From contig JAJAGP010000271.1 of the NCBI GenBank assembly GCA_025084515.1, positions 186,001 to 250,000 of the forward strand: a DNA stretch of 64,000 nt. The letters are read 5' to 3'. Source of the DNA: Ancistrus triradiatus (taxonomy: Eukaryota > Chordata > Actinopteri > Siluriformes > Loricariidae). Positions 20,720 to 32,290 of the stretch are shown in pieces (the stretch's first letter is position 1; each line of letters starts with the position of its first letter). The notes below the pieces were generated by a model. That model was not told where the DNA came from and ran no database searches. It saw only the letters and a program-made list of their open reading frames with translations. The position numbers and the translations under genes were made by a program.

Positions 20720-23615
20720 CTAAGAAGAGACAGAAAGCAGAGGGAGATTAGCATCTGGCTCAGGCCAGAACAGCTCATTTGACTTAACAGTCCAGATCTG
20801 TGTTTCTTCTCTACCTGTAAATGGTATGAGCTGAGAATTAGAAGCACCTCATTGACTGTTGTTGTGGCTGATGTTCAATCTCATCATGGCAAAATTGAAA
20901 GTACACAGATCTTGAACTGTTAAGACGATAGAGTAGCAAACGATAAGATGGCTTTTTAACACTCTGGGGATTGCACAACTGCCTCATGCTCACTAGCAGG
21001 CCATGCAAGCATCCCATTCAGAGTGTGAACACTAGATGAAACGCTCTGTCAGGTTGCTCACTGACAGGATGGGCATGTCATGCATACAACCAACACGACA
21101 CATCACACAACACTTTTCGTACAACTTGGTGATTCTCAAGTGACTCACGAACAACAGAAGTGAATGGTGTGGCCTGGCTGAACGGGAACGTGAAGACCAA
21201 ATGAAGATGACAGCACAAAGGGGAGCAGAACTCATGCAAAAGGAAAACTGGGGAAGACTGGTGATGGGCAGATTCTGATGTGCCTGGTTCATGTGCTCTG
21301 TACATGCAGGCCTGCTGAAGCAGCACGTGATTCAAGTGGGATAGGTGCAATGGCCATGAGGTCTGGGGCAAATCCGACAAAGGACACACTGTGATCTGGG
21401 AAAGTTCGTGCACATCCTTCACTTACCAAAGAATCCCATACAATTCTTTGTTTGACAGCTTACACTTAAGAGGGAAAAGGGGTAAGGGGTGGCAGGGAGG
21501 GTAGTGGAAAACTTGATGGTCCTTCGTTTCACTGCAGGAGAAGGGGGCCGCAGTAATGTCGCCGCTTTGAAATGTCTTTCAGAGCAAGCTCTTCCAAAAA
21601 GACAGCCATCAAACTCCTGTTCCCCACTGATACAAAAAGTGTCTCAAAAGCCCCAACGAGTCGGGTTGGTTGAGTGTTCAAGTCCTCAACCAAGCTGCCA
21701 TTGTTGGGCCCATGAATAAAACCCTAAATATTTTGCAACTCTACCTGTTGTAAGTACGGTGTAAAGGTAATTCTTACTCCACAAGTGCTACAAGGTAAAC
21801 TTCCACCATATATCATGGCTAAAAGGTCACATTTTGCGTTCTCACTGACTAATATTACAACGAATGACGTCAAGCCTCATTAATGTCGACGAAGACTAGA
21901 GTTTCTGTGGTGCATGAAGCAGCTCTGGGGCTGAAGTTTCAACGAACGCTGCCGAGTTTGAACTGATTTCAAACAGCATGTCTACTGAGAAGAAATGCAA
22001 TGCTTGCCCAAGGAAAACAAAGCAGGTCGAGAGTGCAGGCTGCACACTAGATTTGAGGAGGCCTGCACACCGAGACCATGTAAAGAAGCTTTTTATGGGG
22101 AGCTGATTGACAAAGCTGGGGGAAGGGGTTACAGAAGGAGGATGAGGTAAGAAGTGATTAAACCTGAGGTTAATCTCAATGGGATCTGCCACCAATTAGG
22201 AGGGTCTTCTCACCTTATGTTGACTCATACATGTAAATATAACTGAGAACAGCACTTTAGGAAAGATCGTGTTCTGAGGAACAGGAGAGAGCCAGGAGTC
22301 TTTCATATAGAGGCCTAAAGGCAGGTCTATGAGCCAACAAAACAAACATACTTCACCATTAATTGGACCCATAAGGGAAGCAATGCAAACCATGGGAACT
22401 GAACACCTCACATCTGTTGCCTGGGCCTCTTTGTTAATAAAATGTCCAGAGGTAGGGTTGCAATTTAGCTGTTCTGCCTGTTGAACCCTGGTGTTGGCTT
22501 ATAGAACGTGTCAGTATTTGACTACCATTAAGGACTGTATTAGTGAAAGACGCAAGTGAAAACAGAGCTCACACTGGCAAAGTATATATACAGAGATACA
22601 CTATCCAGCCACTTTAATAGGTACACCTTCATGTTTCTATACTCATTGTCCATTTTATCAGTTCCATTTACCATATAGAAGCACTTTGTAGCTCTACAGT
22701 TACAGACTGTAGTCCATCTGATTCTCTACATTCTCTACATTTTGTTAGTCCCCTTTACTCTGTTCCCTAATACCCTAATAGTCAGGACCCCAACAGGACC
22801 ATCATTGATCAGGTACTAACACCTCAGTGTCAATGCTGGATTGAAAAATTTCCAGCCACCAGCATCCACCAGCATCCTGCAAGCACTGATGAAGGAATAA
22901 TGGATGAATAACACAAACTGTGCAAGAACAGATGAGCTACTACCTCTGGCTTTACATCTACAAGGTGGAACACAGTGTTTGAAAGCTCCAGCAGCACTGT
23001 TGTGTCTGATCCACTCATACCAGCATAACATGCACTAACACCATCACCACTTCAGTGTCACTGCAGTGCTAAGAATCATCCACCACCCAAGTAGTACCTG
23101 AACTGTGCTGGTCTTGACCATTAAAGAACAAGGGATGAACAAAGGATGTAAATAAACAGATGGACTACAGTCTGTAATTGTAGAACTACAAAGTGCACCT
23201 ATATGGTAAAAAGTGGCCAGTGAGTGTAATTATACATTGTATATTTAGAACTTACTATAAAAACCTAAATCCAACCATTTCTAGGGAAAATACTACTGTA
23301 CTGTACTAATTCTTGTCTGTTGTACCGAGTTATGGTTATTTTGGTTATGTACTACTCATCATCAGATCCATCAGCAGAATATTGAGCTGTCTACTATACA
23401 CTGATTATTCTCTATGTTGGGTCTCTCTGAATACATCAGATGTTGATTAAGAAGTGACGAGTTATTTCGCTGTAATGTATCCCGGAGCACTGAACTAAAG
23501 AAGCGATTTCCTGAGCTCTACGGCGCCCTCCTCCTTCAGGTGTGAAACTTACACATATTGAAGTAAGGGGTTTGTGGCGAGACAGGAAATGCGGGGGTTT
23601 GGGGGAGGACCTCAC
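20720..23615. other. tns1 intron w11-w12
   Basis: Holds the foldback transposon at 22598-23228. The part 20720-22590 shows no recognisable repeat or exon. Short open frames there have no conserved block. Confidence 0.6.
22598..23228. mobile_element. foldback-type non-autonomous DNA transposon
   Basis: The left arm acactatccagccactttaat...agcactttgtagctctacagttacagactgtagtccatctg is mirrored by the right arm cagatggactacagtctgtaattgtagaactacaaagtgcacc...aaaagtggccagtgagtgt. Total length is about 630 bp with arms over 100 bp. No coding frame. The family is common in teleosts; I do not assign a superfamily. Confidence 0.8.
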
Positions 23616-23691
23616 CGCCCACAGTTGCTGTAGGGCTAACGGGAACCTCATCCATCTCTTCGAAGGCCTCTCTGTAACTGTGCATTGGTCC
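23616..23691 (-). CDS. tns1: tns1 exon w11: linker
   Basis: 25 codons plus one base, window residues 789-814. It reads GPMHSYREAFEEMDE and then PVSPTATVG. The HSYKEAFEEM-like block is a tensin-1 hallmark. The acceptor is ttctttag|GGACC and the donor GGGCG|gtgagg. Confidence 0.92.
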
Positions 23692-23810
23692 CTAAAGAAG
23701 CAGACGACATGTAAACACATACAGCGAACATTCCCTCGTTCATCAAATTCTATCGGATCAATAAGAAATCTGGACTTAAAGAAGTCTGCTCAAGTCTGCT
23801 CAAGGGCTAC

Positions 23811-23980
23811 CTCCTTAGGCCGGCCCCCTGGATTTAGAGCGATGGTATTGGCCAGTTCTGGCGAAATACAGCGAACGGGTGAGCGGACACGGGTGGGACT
23901 CTCATCCTGTGACTGTCCTTCACTGACGGCCCGGCGTCGTCCTGGTCCTGGGCCTTCATCCAGCACCTCGTGAGGTGCTC
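23811..23980 (-). CDS. tns1: tns1 exon w10: conserved linker block
   Basis: Window residues 732-788. It contains LDEGPGPGRRRAVSEG, then SPTRVRSPVRCISPELANT and IALNPGGRPKE. The paired RSP/ISP motifs are proline-directed phosphosites by pattern, and the RRRAVS part is a basophilic-kinase type site. Both functional readings are inference. The acceptor is attgccag|GAGCAC. The donor is AAGGAG|gtagcc, phase 0 out. Exon w11 follows after only 119 bp. Confidence 0.94.
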
Positions 23981-25649
23981 CTGGCAATAAGAAAGCAGGA
24001 ACATTTAGTATTTAGTAAATCAACAGTACACTTGTTTGTCCAATAAAAAAAGCTGAAAGTTTCACAGTCATGAGCTTGGTGTAATGGGACGCCACAGGGT
24101 CGGACCCAGGTGCAGAGCATGGGAAGGTCAAAAGGGCACTTTCCTTGTTAATATATACTTTGCTTACCCAAAGAGATTTCTTTCTCCTGTTTTCTTTCTT
24201 TCCTAACTTTCTTTCCAACTTTTCAACTTCTTACTTTACTGATTCTTGTCTTCAATGTTTCGTCTTCTTATTATGCACTTCTTAACTTTTACTTTCTTTT
24301 GATTTTCTTCTTCCTCTAAGGGTCTCTCTCACATACATAGATAAACAATATCCTAACATTACAATAACGTCCACTCCTCTACGAGACTGGCAAACCTTAA
24401 AAGAATGTTCTGGCAGCTGCCTGCTAGTGCACTGATTAAAGCAAGGGCCTCTGGGAGATCGAGTTAGCGCCAGATGTGTGACTTTGGCACCCTCTTCAGC
24501 ACTGGCATGGAACTCACAATCATCTCCATCTACTGGTGTTGTCATACTCACCCATACCTTGATGTCAAAACTGTTTTTGTAAAACTGTCGTCATGTGTAT
24601 ACACTTATGGCAGAGAAAATAATAGTTCTAATCTTAGTTCAATTTCTTAAGAAATACAGTCTATACAGTTTAACTTGTTCTAACTCATTTTGGTTTTAAG
24701 ATCTTAAGAGTATAAGAGTAGAATTCTCCATGACCCAAAGCTGGCTTCCAATCAGCTGTACACTCACACGTTCCTGGTCCCACTGCGGTCCCAATGCAGC
24801 CCTGCCCAGATGGGGGTGTGCAGAAACACACCCTGATGTGAAACAATTTTTCAGAAACCAAGCAACAACCCAAGCAAAATATTTACCAGTTCCCCCAGTC
24901 ATGGAGCATATGAGACTTGTGGTGTGTCCACAGTTCAAGGCCACAGCATGGAGACCAGTGGTCATGTGAACAGCTCGCAAGGCTACAAACACTATGGATT
25001 TTGGTGCTTTTTATGGGGAAGAAAACACTTTGGCAGTTTGGTTGCAGGACCACTGCCCCTAAATCATTAGCTAATTATTAAACAGTTCATTAGCTTGACC
25101 AAGAGTGATTAGGAGTGAAGATAGTTTGAGTGTTCTGTTCTGTATTATTTAAATCTACTAAGGATAGTTCTGGTCTGATGAACCAAGATTTCCAAAGAGT
25201 ATCCAGGGCTCTACAGTGATTTGTGCCTTTTTTTAAAAATGGAATACTTATTTAGGAGCACTTGTGTGAGAAAGGAAATCGAACAGTCTGTTAGAATTTT
25301 TTTTTGCTCCCAAATTCGAACAAAAATTCTGACTTTGAACATGGGCAGCCTAAATAAAACACTCAGCGGTGCGATCTTACAAAGATGCATGTAATCCAGT
25401 CCAGTCGGTGGCGATGGTGCACCGATACGGTATGCCAATCTCCATAAAACCCATAAGAAGATGGAGAACTAGAGAGCGATCACATATATGTGTATATTAT
25501 ATTATATTATTTTGTTATTATATTATGTATATGTATATTATATCAGGCTGTGGGTGAGATTTCAGACACCCCTTCAGTTATTTCAGTTATTACATTCATG
25601 CTTTTAATCATTAATTAAATATGAATATAGTTGTAAAAAAACAATCATT

Positions 25650-25773
25650 TGGTGTTCGGGAATGGAGGAATCCTATTTACATTATGTCTTATGGGGAAAT
25701 TTGATTCCACTTTGAACAAATCGGAGTCGGCCTGCTAGAACCAACTGAGTTCGAGTTCTGAGGTTCCACTGTA
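25650..25773 (+). mobile_element. pogo/Tigger-like element end
   Basis: Ends gttcgagttctgaggttccactgta, the terminal type also seen at 51458-52058, preceded by 'ttacattatgtcttatgggga'. The matching left end is not clear. Confidence 0.5.
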
Positions 25774-27428
25774 TACAGAAGCTAATATGAGGACTAACAT
25801 GAGGGGGAAATATAAGGTCTTCTGTATGAGATCTGTGGTTTATCACATTTAGCTGGTAAGTGGACTCAAAGTAACTGACTAAAACTAGTTAATGTATTAA
25901 TATGAACAATTTATAAAAAGCATATTTGCATAATCACATACATATTTAACACTAGTGGTTCTTGTTAAAAAGCTTGGACACCTGACAGATGGTCCATGTG
26001 TAGTTGTGTGTATTCTTGTTGCTAGAGCAATACGGTAACACAAAGTCATTGACACCGGGTGGAGCACTTATTCAGAATGGCCTGGACCTTGGCTCATAAA
26101 TGAGTCGAAGAATGCACAGTCAGATCCTCCAGTGTCTTCTAACCACCGTATGAACGAGGCAGACCAAATGACCACAGCTGTGCATGTTAAACACTGTACC
26201 CTGTTTCCTCAGCAACTGTACAGGCCTAATGGATTCAAGCTGGTGCAGCTGAGAATCCCAAGTTTTTCCCCCTCAGAAATAGCGGAAATGAAGGAAAAGA
26301 TTTATTTTCCCTTTCATTCACTTCTTGCTGCATGTTCCATTCTGCTGTTATCTGAGGTCTAAGATAGCCTACTTCAGACCATTGTGCAACCTCTCGGAGT
26401 TGGAAGAGGTCTCAGACGCTGGCATCTGGCTACTGTAAGCTGCATTTCTGAGGACAAAACTCGGTCTTAGACATTTATTCCCGAGTGGGAGATAACGGCC
26501 ACGCACTGGTTCAGGAATCTAGGACGCTTTATTAAGCAATGTTCCCCTCCTAAATGCTAAAGCAGACATGGAGGAGAGGCCTTGAAAGAGGCCTGTGTCT
26601 AGATGCCTCTCTATTGTTCGCCAAGTTTGGCAAACTGTATCTTGTGACATGCACTTGGTAGATGCAAACAGAGCACTCTTTGTTCGTGCACATTGTTTTT
26701 GAGCTTGTGAAACCTTCACTTGGCCGGTAGTACGAACGCTGTTTGTTGCGGGTCCCTGGCTTGGACAGTCCAAGTAGTACATAAGTTTGTAGGTTCATAA
26801 GAACAAAAAAGTCAGTAATAATGTCATGGTTAATGTGTTAGACATATAGAGGTACAGATAAGAAGGCAATGGCAGAGAGATTGAGGCTGAACAGACAGAG
26901 AGGGACAGATACAGAAAGTAAATCAATACACTGAGCCATTAAGACACGCTCACAAGCAATACATTCACCATATAAAGCAATGCTGGAGCTTTTATAAAAA
27001 GCTCTTCATAAATATCCACCCATTGCTTTGTACACTGTATGCTTTACTCATTGTGTGGCAAAAAGGCCCGAGGCAACGTTCAAATAAAGCGTTACCGAAC
27101 ATCAAAAAAGGAAAAGACAGAAAGAGAGACCAACCAGAGAAGGAGAGAGAACGACGGCACTTGAGATGTTCAGAATTGGCTGTTTTGTCCCTGAGGTGGC
27201 GGATACGAGCTGTGTACTCTACAGTGGCATGACGAAGAGCAGCAGGAGGAAACAGAGGAAGGTGGAGAGGAGGATGGAGAGGAAGTGGAGTGGAAGATTA
27301 GTGATCCACACACAGGTTTATTCCGAAAGAGGGGAAAGAGAAAGAAAAAAGAATGTAATAGAAAATAGGTTTCCAGAAATGGTTAATGCCATTGAATATT
27401 AGTCTGAGTCCTAAAGTTAATCAACTTA

Positions 27429-27749
27429 CAGTATTAAGCAAAAGTCTTAGGCCACCATTAGATTAGTTGTTTTAGCAATGGTATAATGACCATATATAAT
27501 TATTTCTCAGTAAATACAGGAAACATTTACAAAAACATGTAAATTTCAGAACAAACTGGCTTCTTCAGCCAAAAGTCAGTACTTATTGTGACCACCCCAA
27601 AAAGTGGTTTTTTGGTTGCTACCCTTCCAAAAATACCATTCCTGATCAAGCTGCTCAAGTGTAATGGGAGGTCACACTATAAAAAGCTGTTTTTGCACAC
27701 ATATCTTCTGTATTTACTGGTTTTCTAATAAATTTTGCACAGTACTGTA
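27429..27749 (+). mobile_element. Tc1-type derivative, copy D (rearranged)
   Basis: Has both family ends (cagtattaagcaaaagtcttaggccaccattagat ... attttgcacagtactgta). The interior is partly inverted: aagtggttttttggttgctacccttcc is the minus-strand form of text that is forward in other copies. Confidence 0.75.
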
Positions 27750-28009
27750 CTTCTTAGTCCAATGAGTTATAGATAAACATACATTGTTTGATTTCCTAGT
27801 AATGGCTAATCATACTTAGACCTTAGTTACCTTTGGTCTTCAATGGCTCTTATTTCTGGATTGCACTGGCTAAGATTTTAACCACATGAATTATGACCTC
27901 ATTTACACTTACTAGTCAAATCCATCTTCAGTCAGTCAGGCTGAAATCTGACTTCTGTATCTCACATTGCATGAACATCAGCACATAAAGCTTGACCGCT
28001 GACTTCCTG

Positions 28010-28150
28010 TGTTGTTCACAGTTTTTCAGGTATATGCAATTTAACGTCTGCATTATGTTCTGTGAAACAGATAGTTAACTGAAATTGACGTTGACCGGAA
28101 GTTACCATAGACACATGATCGTCTGATCATGCTACTGTGGATGCTAAGTG
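28010..28150. repeat. unnamed dispersed repeat, copy 2 (partial)
   Basis: Matches the left part of 13225-13745 (cattatgttctgtgaaacag, gaaattgacgttgacc, atgctactgt). Confidence 0.5.
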
Positions 28151-28422
28151 GAACTGACATAATGGATAATGAGTGTTGCAACAGGGAGTGATCAATGAGT
28201 GTATAACATAATACTAATATAAACTAATTGTATTTGCTAAACAAGATTCATCTGTACGTTTAGAAGTTACTCTGGACTAAAACAAACTTTACACTGGGAT
28301 ACAATGCCTGGGTCTGTTTCCACCCACCTCCATAATGCCCCACAAATACAGGTTCCAGTTCATCCTGATGGTCTGCAGTCAACGTACAAATAATAAGCTT
28401 ATAATGTAGTGTACCCGGTCCA

Positions 28423-28435
28423 CCACTAGAGGGCA
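28423..28435 (+). promoter_or_regulatory. CTCF-core-like motif
   Basis: CCACTAGAGGGCA is a full match to the CTCF core consensus as I know it (CCASYAGRKGGCR). Occupancy cannot be seen from sequence. Confidence 0.45.
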
Positions 28436-29097
28436 TCTGTGTACCTAGATCCAGCTACAACTACTTTTTCACTCGTATCACTCAGTAGCGTCTAAAAGTC
28501 AACAATTTGGAGAACTTCTTCAGTCTGAAGATTTGGCTTCCTTCCAACTTCTCCTAAGGTAAAATCTCCAAATTGTCTATTCATTTTAACTTTCTGTTCA
28601 GGAAAATCCAGAAGATGTTGCAATGCTCTGGAACTTTCTCACAAACCATTTAAATGTAAACAGAAGCACATCAAATGTATTCATGCTGTAGGTTGAGCTC
28701 TGGAGTATTTTTAAGTCTAACAAGAAAGAGTGTTTTGAGCAAAGCATGACTGTGCATCCACAAGGCTTGATACGAGACCTGCAGCCAACAACACTTTACA
28801 CAATGGCCTCTTTGTCACGTTGGTGTGCTTCTCAACGCCAGGGCACAGCACTGAAGAAAGACACAGCTGGGTGTGTCTTCAGAGTTGGGTTATCTGATCT
28901 AGGCATGTTAACTAAAAACTGTGAGGCTACCAAAAAAAGGAAATGTGGTCTCTGGTTTTGTCCAAGTTTACTCTGTTGTGTTATAAAGGTTGGCTAATTC
29001 ATTCCTGGACCTGCTTTTAAGGTATAGTGGATTCAAATGAAGATTTGTTTTGAAATAAAAATGAAAACAGCCAGTCGAGAAATTGTGGTAAGCTTAC

Positions 29098-30579
29098 CTG
29101 CCACACGGTGAGCCACCAGCCCATCCAGGTTGTAGTTCCTGTCCTCTGGTTCAGCCTCTCTAGGTAGCGAGGAGGATGAGTAGCTCATGCAGGGGGCGCT
29201 GTTTGAGCTGGGAGGGTCAGGAGACTGAGAGGCTGTGCTGGACGGATAAGAGTTCAGAGGCTTCAGCTGAAGACTGCTAACCGTAGGAGAGGGTCCAGAG
29301 TAGACAATCGTACTTTCAGGATCTGATGTTGTGGCGTGGTATGGGACTGTGGACCTCTGAGGGCTGACGATAGAGGGTTCTGTAAGGTGGGTCTGCACCG
29401 CAGATGGTGCTTTCTGAACAGGAGAGGTGCGCTGCTGGAGATGTGGGTGTTCGCTCGCGGAGTGTATGGCGGCGTCGGCCTGATAGGAGGGACGAGTTTG
29501 TGTCTGGGAGAAGGATGGCTGAGTGGTTATCACCTCACCCTCACCAGAAGGAGCACTGTAGGACTTGGGGACTGGCACGAGAGCCGGATCCAGGTCCATC
29601 ATAAGCAGGTTCAAAGCTTCGATGGATTGCTCGATCTCATTCTGTGAGGCAACGTTAGGGAATTCGGGCAGGCTGTGGCTCTGTAGCGCAGGACTGAAGT
29701 GCACCCCATCCATCACTGGTTCCTCTGGGACACCAAACTGCTGCCAGACGTTAAGACCCCTCTGCACGGCATCCCTGCTGCTCGTGGTGCGTGCTGGCGC
29801 TTTGGGCATGAGCTTCTGTTCAGAGCTGGGGGCTGATCCAAGCGACTGCGAACGACAGATGCCACCGTTTTGTCTGGCATAGCCACTGGAGGGGGATCCC
29901 GACTTGGCCAGGCTCTCTTGAGCTGAGGAGGAGGAGCTATAAAGGAGTGGCATGGGTTCAGACTCTTTTCTGTGGCTGCTTCTCTCCAAATAGGGCCCGT
30001 CCTGCCCATTGATCACTGTCTCGGCTTGGAAGTACAGATCAGCTGGTGTGGCGCGGCCCTCGAATGAGGACAGCGTGCCCAGGCTGTCTACGCTGTTGCC
30101 TTCCTGGCTGTTGGGAAGGTCATCGTCCAGGATGTCAGTCTCCCTGTCTACACTGGTGTGGCCATTAACATGAACCTGTGCTGGAACAAGGTGGAGGATT
30201 CCATTTCCTCCTCCTCCTCCTCCTCCTCCTCCTCCTCCACCACCTCCTCCGCCACCACTGGGCCGGTGCATGGGTGTCTCCAGGCCACTGAGCAACTGCT
30301 CCAGCTCTTGCTTCTCCTCAGGGCTGAGCGACTGAGAAGGCTGCTGGCTCACCGGTACCACCTGCTGGCCAGTTTCATCTGTGCGATCGGTCTTAATGGA
30401 TGCGGTCGAGTTTCCAGAGTCACTGCTCACAGACAGAGCATGGTCCACAGGGGCGGGAGTGTGTTCTACAACAGACTCGGCTGCGGCAGGTAGGCCATTG
30501 GCTGTAGCGTCCACAGAGTCCTTCTTACGAACTTTAGCATACAGGCTACCATCCAGAGGACCCTGGGTGTGGATGACGT
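29098..30579 (-). CDS. tns1: tns1 exon w9: giant central exon, disordered linker
   Basis: 1482 nt, 493 full codons, window residues 238-732. It opens with VIHTQGPLDGSLYAKVRKK, continues with the SVSSDSGNSTAS segment and an SLSPEEKQELEQLLSG helix, and then has a run of 17 glycines (residues 346-362, DNA 30206-30256). After that come VPAQVHVNG, RETDILDDDLP, SVDSLGTLSS, AVQRGLNVWQQ, SLPEFPNVASQNEIEQSIE and finally GLVAHRVAG. These blocks match tensin-1 and not tensin-3. The rest is low-complexity Ser/Pro/Gln sequence expected to be disordered and phosphorylated. The acceptor is ctttccag|ACGTC and the donor GTGGCAG|gtaagc. The frame stays open past the donor into the intron, so the donor is chosen by phase and by homology to exon w10. 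Confidence 0.96.
30206..30256 (-). repeat. tns1: poly-glycine-coding trinucleotide tract in tns1 exon w9
   Basis: 17 consecutive Gly codons on the minus strand, 13 of them GGA, with GGT and GGC interruptions at the 5' side. It lies between the LLSG helix segment and the VPAQVHVNG block. Confidence 0.97.
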
Positions 30580-31849
30580 CTGGAAAGCAAAGCAAAATTT
30601 GTCATGCACCTTAGATATGAACTGAGCTTGACAGCCAAGAATGGTGCACAGGGCACTCTTGTTTACAAAAAAAGGTTATAAATATTAGATTTTTGCATGG
30701 TTTTGTACAAGACAAATCTGCGTTCAGCTAAAACGCGACTGTGCGCCAGTTCAGTCTTATTACTTATGCGCCAGTCTTCAAGATAGCAACAAAAAAATGA
30801 GTGAGTCACTATATTACTATGTTTATTAACCATAACATTAAATCTGAGGATCGAGTTCTATTGTATCACACTCCTACCTCATGCAATTAGCTACTCCTCC
30901 CTCTGTAAATACACCCACCCACACACACGCACACACGTACACACATACTACACACAGACACACACACATACTGGGGAGTGATTCAATAAACAGGATCCCC
31001 AGAGATAAACCATTCTCATTATCCAAAGCCCTGACTCACCTGTGGAAAAATAGACCTACAAGTAAACGCTGAAGAATTTCCTGCCCACTTGGAACCAAGG
31101 CATCACAGCATACATCATCATACACACACTAGCCTGGGCAGAAGTTTGTAGATTTGACAATAAAAGTGTTGTTTTCGTTTCTGACAGCTTTCCACACAGC
31201 AGATTGCGTTGGACGTTGGACACTGCCCTTCTAAAACTGCTGAGCCGTTGGTTAGTCTACAGGATCAGCTGTCTTTAGGCTTAATTTGGTCATTGTAGGA
31301 GCGTGGGGAAAGTGCTTATTTCTGTAAATCCACCCTAATGTTCAGTACAAAGACCCGATCATTTAAACAACTCTCATTACTATAAATACTGAGGTACATT
31401 CCCACATGTGCTGTTCTAGGACACATGCCCACAATCTTAAGAATAAGATTACTATCCAATCACAGGATGATATACTATATACCTGCCCACAAACCTTATG
31501 TATATATTAAACTGAAATGAATTATAGTGGGAGCCAAAACTCCAAGCCACTAGTGAAAATACTTCTATTTTGCAAATTCTAAATTGAATACATTATCCGT
31601 TACAAATATAATGACCCAAAATACCTTTCAAAGTTTTGCACCAACTACCTGGAGACCAAAAAAGATCAAGGAGTGCTGACTGTCATGGATTTTCCTCCAC
31701 CGTCGCATGACCTAAACTATTGAGCATTTAGATTTTATGAGTACACGCTGCCATTATAGCAAAAGAGTGAACATACCAAATACTAATAAATTCTGAAATG
31801 TATGTGGTTTTTTTTTTACAAAGAACAATGGAAAATAAAGGCATGAGCT

Positions 31850-32290
31850 ATTCAACAAATTGAACCAGGTCATTGACTGAAATGGATATTGACCGGTCAT
31901 AGTCACATAGTCTTTTTATGTTATTTTAATATAAATTTAGAAAGTATCTTCACAAGAAAACAGCATGCAAATGATACATAAATGTGTCAGAGATACCGCT
32001 GAAAACATGAGTGGAACATCTACACAGCATCCCTAATGCCACGGCACTTTTAATTTATGGAAATTCACAATAATTATATAAAGTAGAGTAACATACTGTT
32101 ATGCCTCTCTTTAGGAAGCCATAACACTTAATAGGATGGTATGATGGATCTGATACTTTTGTTAGACAGAAGCCAAAAATGCACTGATGGACAGTATTAC
32201 GAACAACACGGAAGATCAGCCAGTTGAAACAGAGACTCAATTTGAACCAGTTTATAGTTATAGGTTAGAGAGAATTTGCAGGAAGTGGGG
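31850..32290. repeat. unnamed dispersed repeat, copy 3
   Basis: Counterpart of 13225-13745, with the same block order (cattgactgaaatgga, agtatcttcacaagaaaac, acataaatgtgtcagagata, agccaaaaatgca, tattacgaacaaca, gttataggttagagagaat). This copy carries about 90 bp of extra DNA in the middle. Confidence 0.65.

Larger units (their letters stand above)
23981..29097. other. tns1 intron w9-w10 (5.1 kb)
   Basis: Holds the tail of a pogo/Tigger-like element (25650-25773), a Tc1 derivative (27429-27749), a copy of the unnamed dispersed repeat (28010-28150) and a perfect CTCF-core-like motif at 28423-28435. A pyrimidine-rich strip lies at 24170-24310. No exon seen. Confidence 0.6.

Noticed and set aside
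23542..23973. 143-codon open frame on the plus strand
   Set aside because: It lies antisense over tns1 exons w10 and w11, whose minus-strand reading is clearly conserved tensin-1; it is a shadow frame.
26519..26798. Two overlapping minus-strand frames of 82-87 codons
   Set aside because: The text looks faintly like an old transposase, but no motif (DDE residues, helix-turn-helix) could be matched, so no feature was called.
29336..30493. Several plus-strand open frames of about 100 codons
   Set aside because: All are antisense to the giant tns1 exon w9, including a poly-Ser frame that is the complement of the Gly tract.
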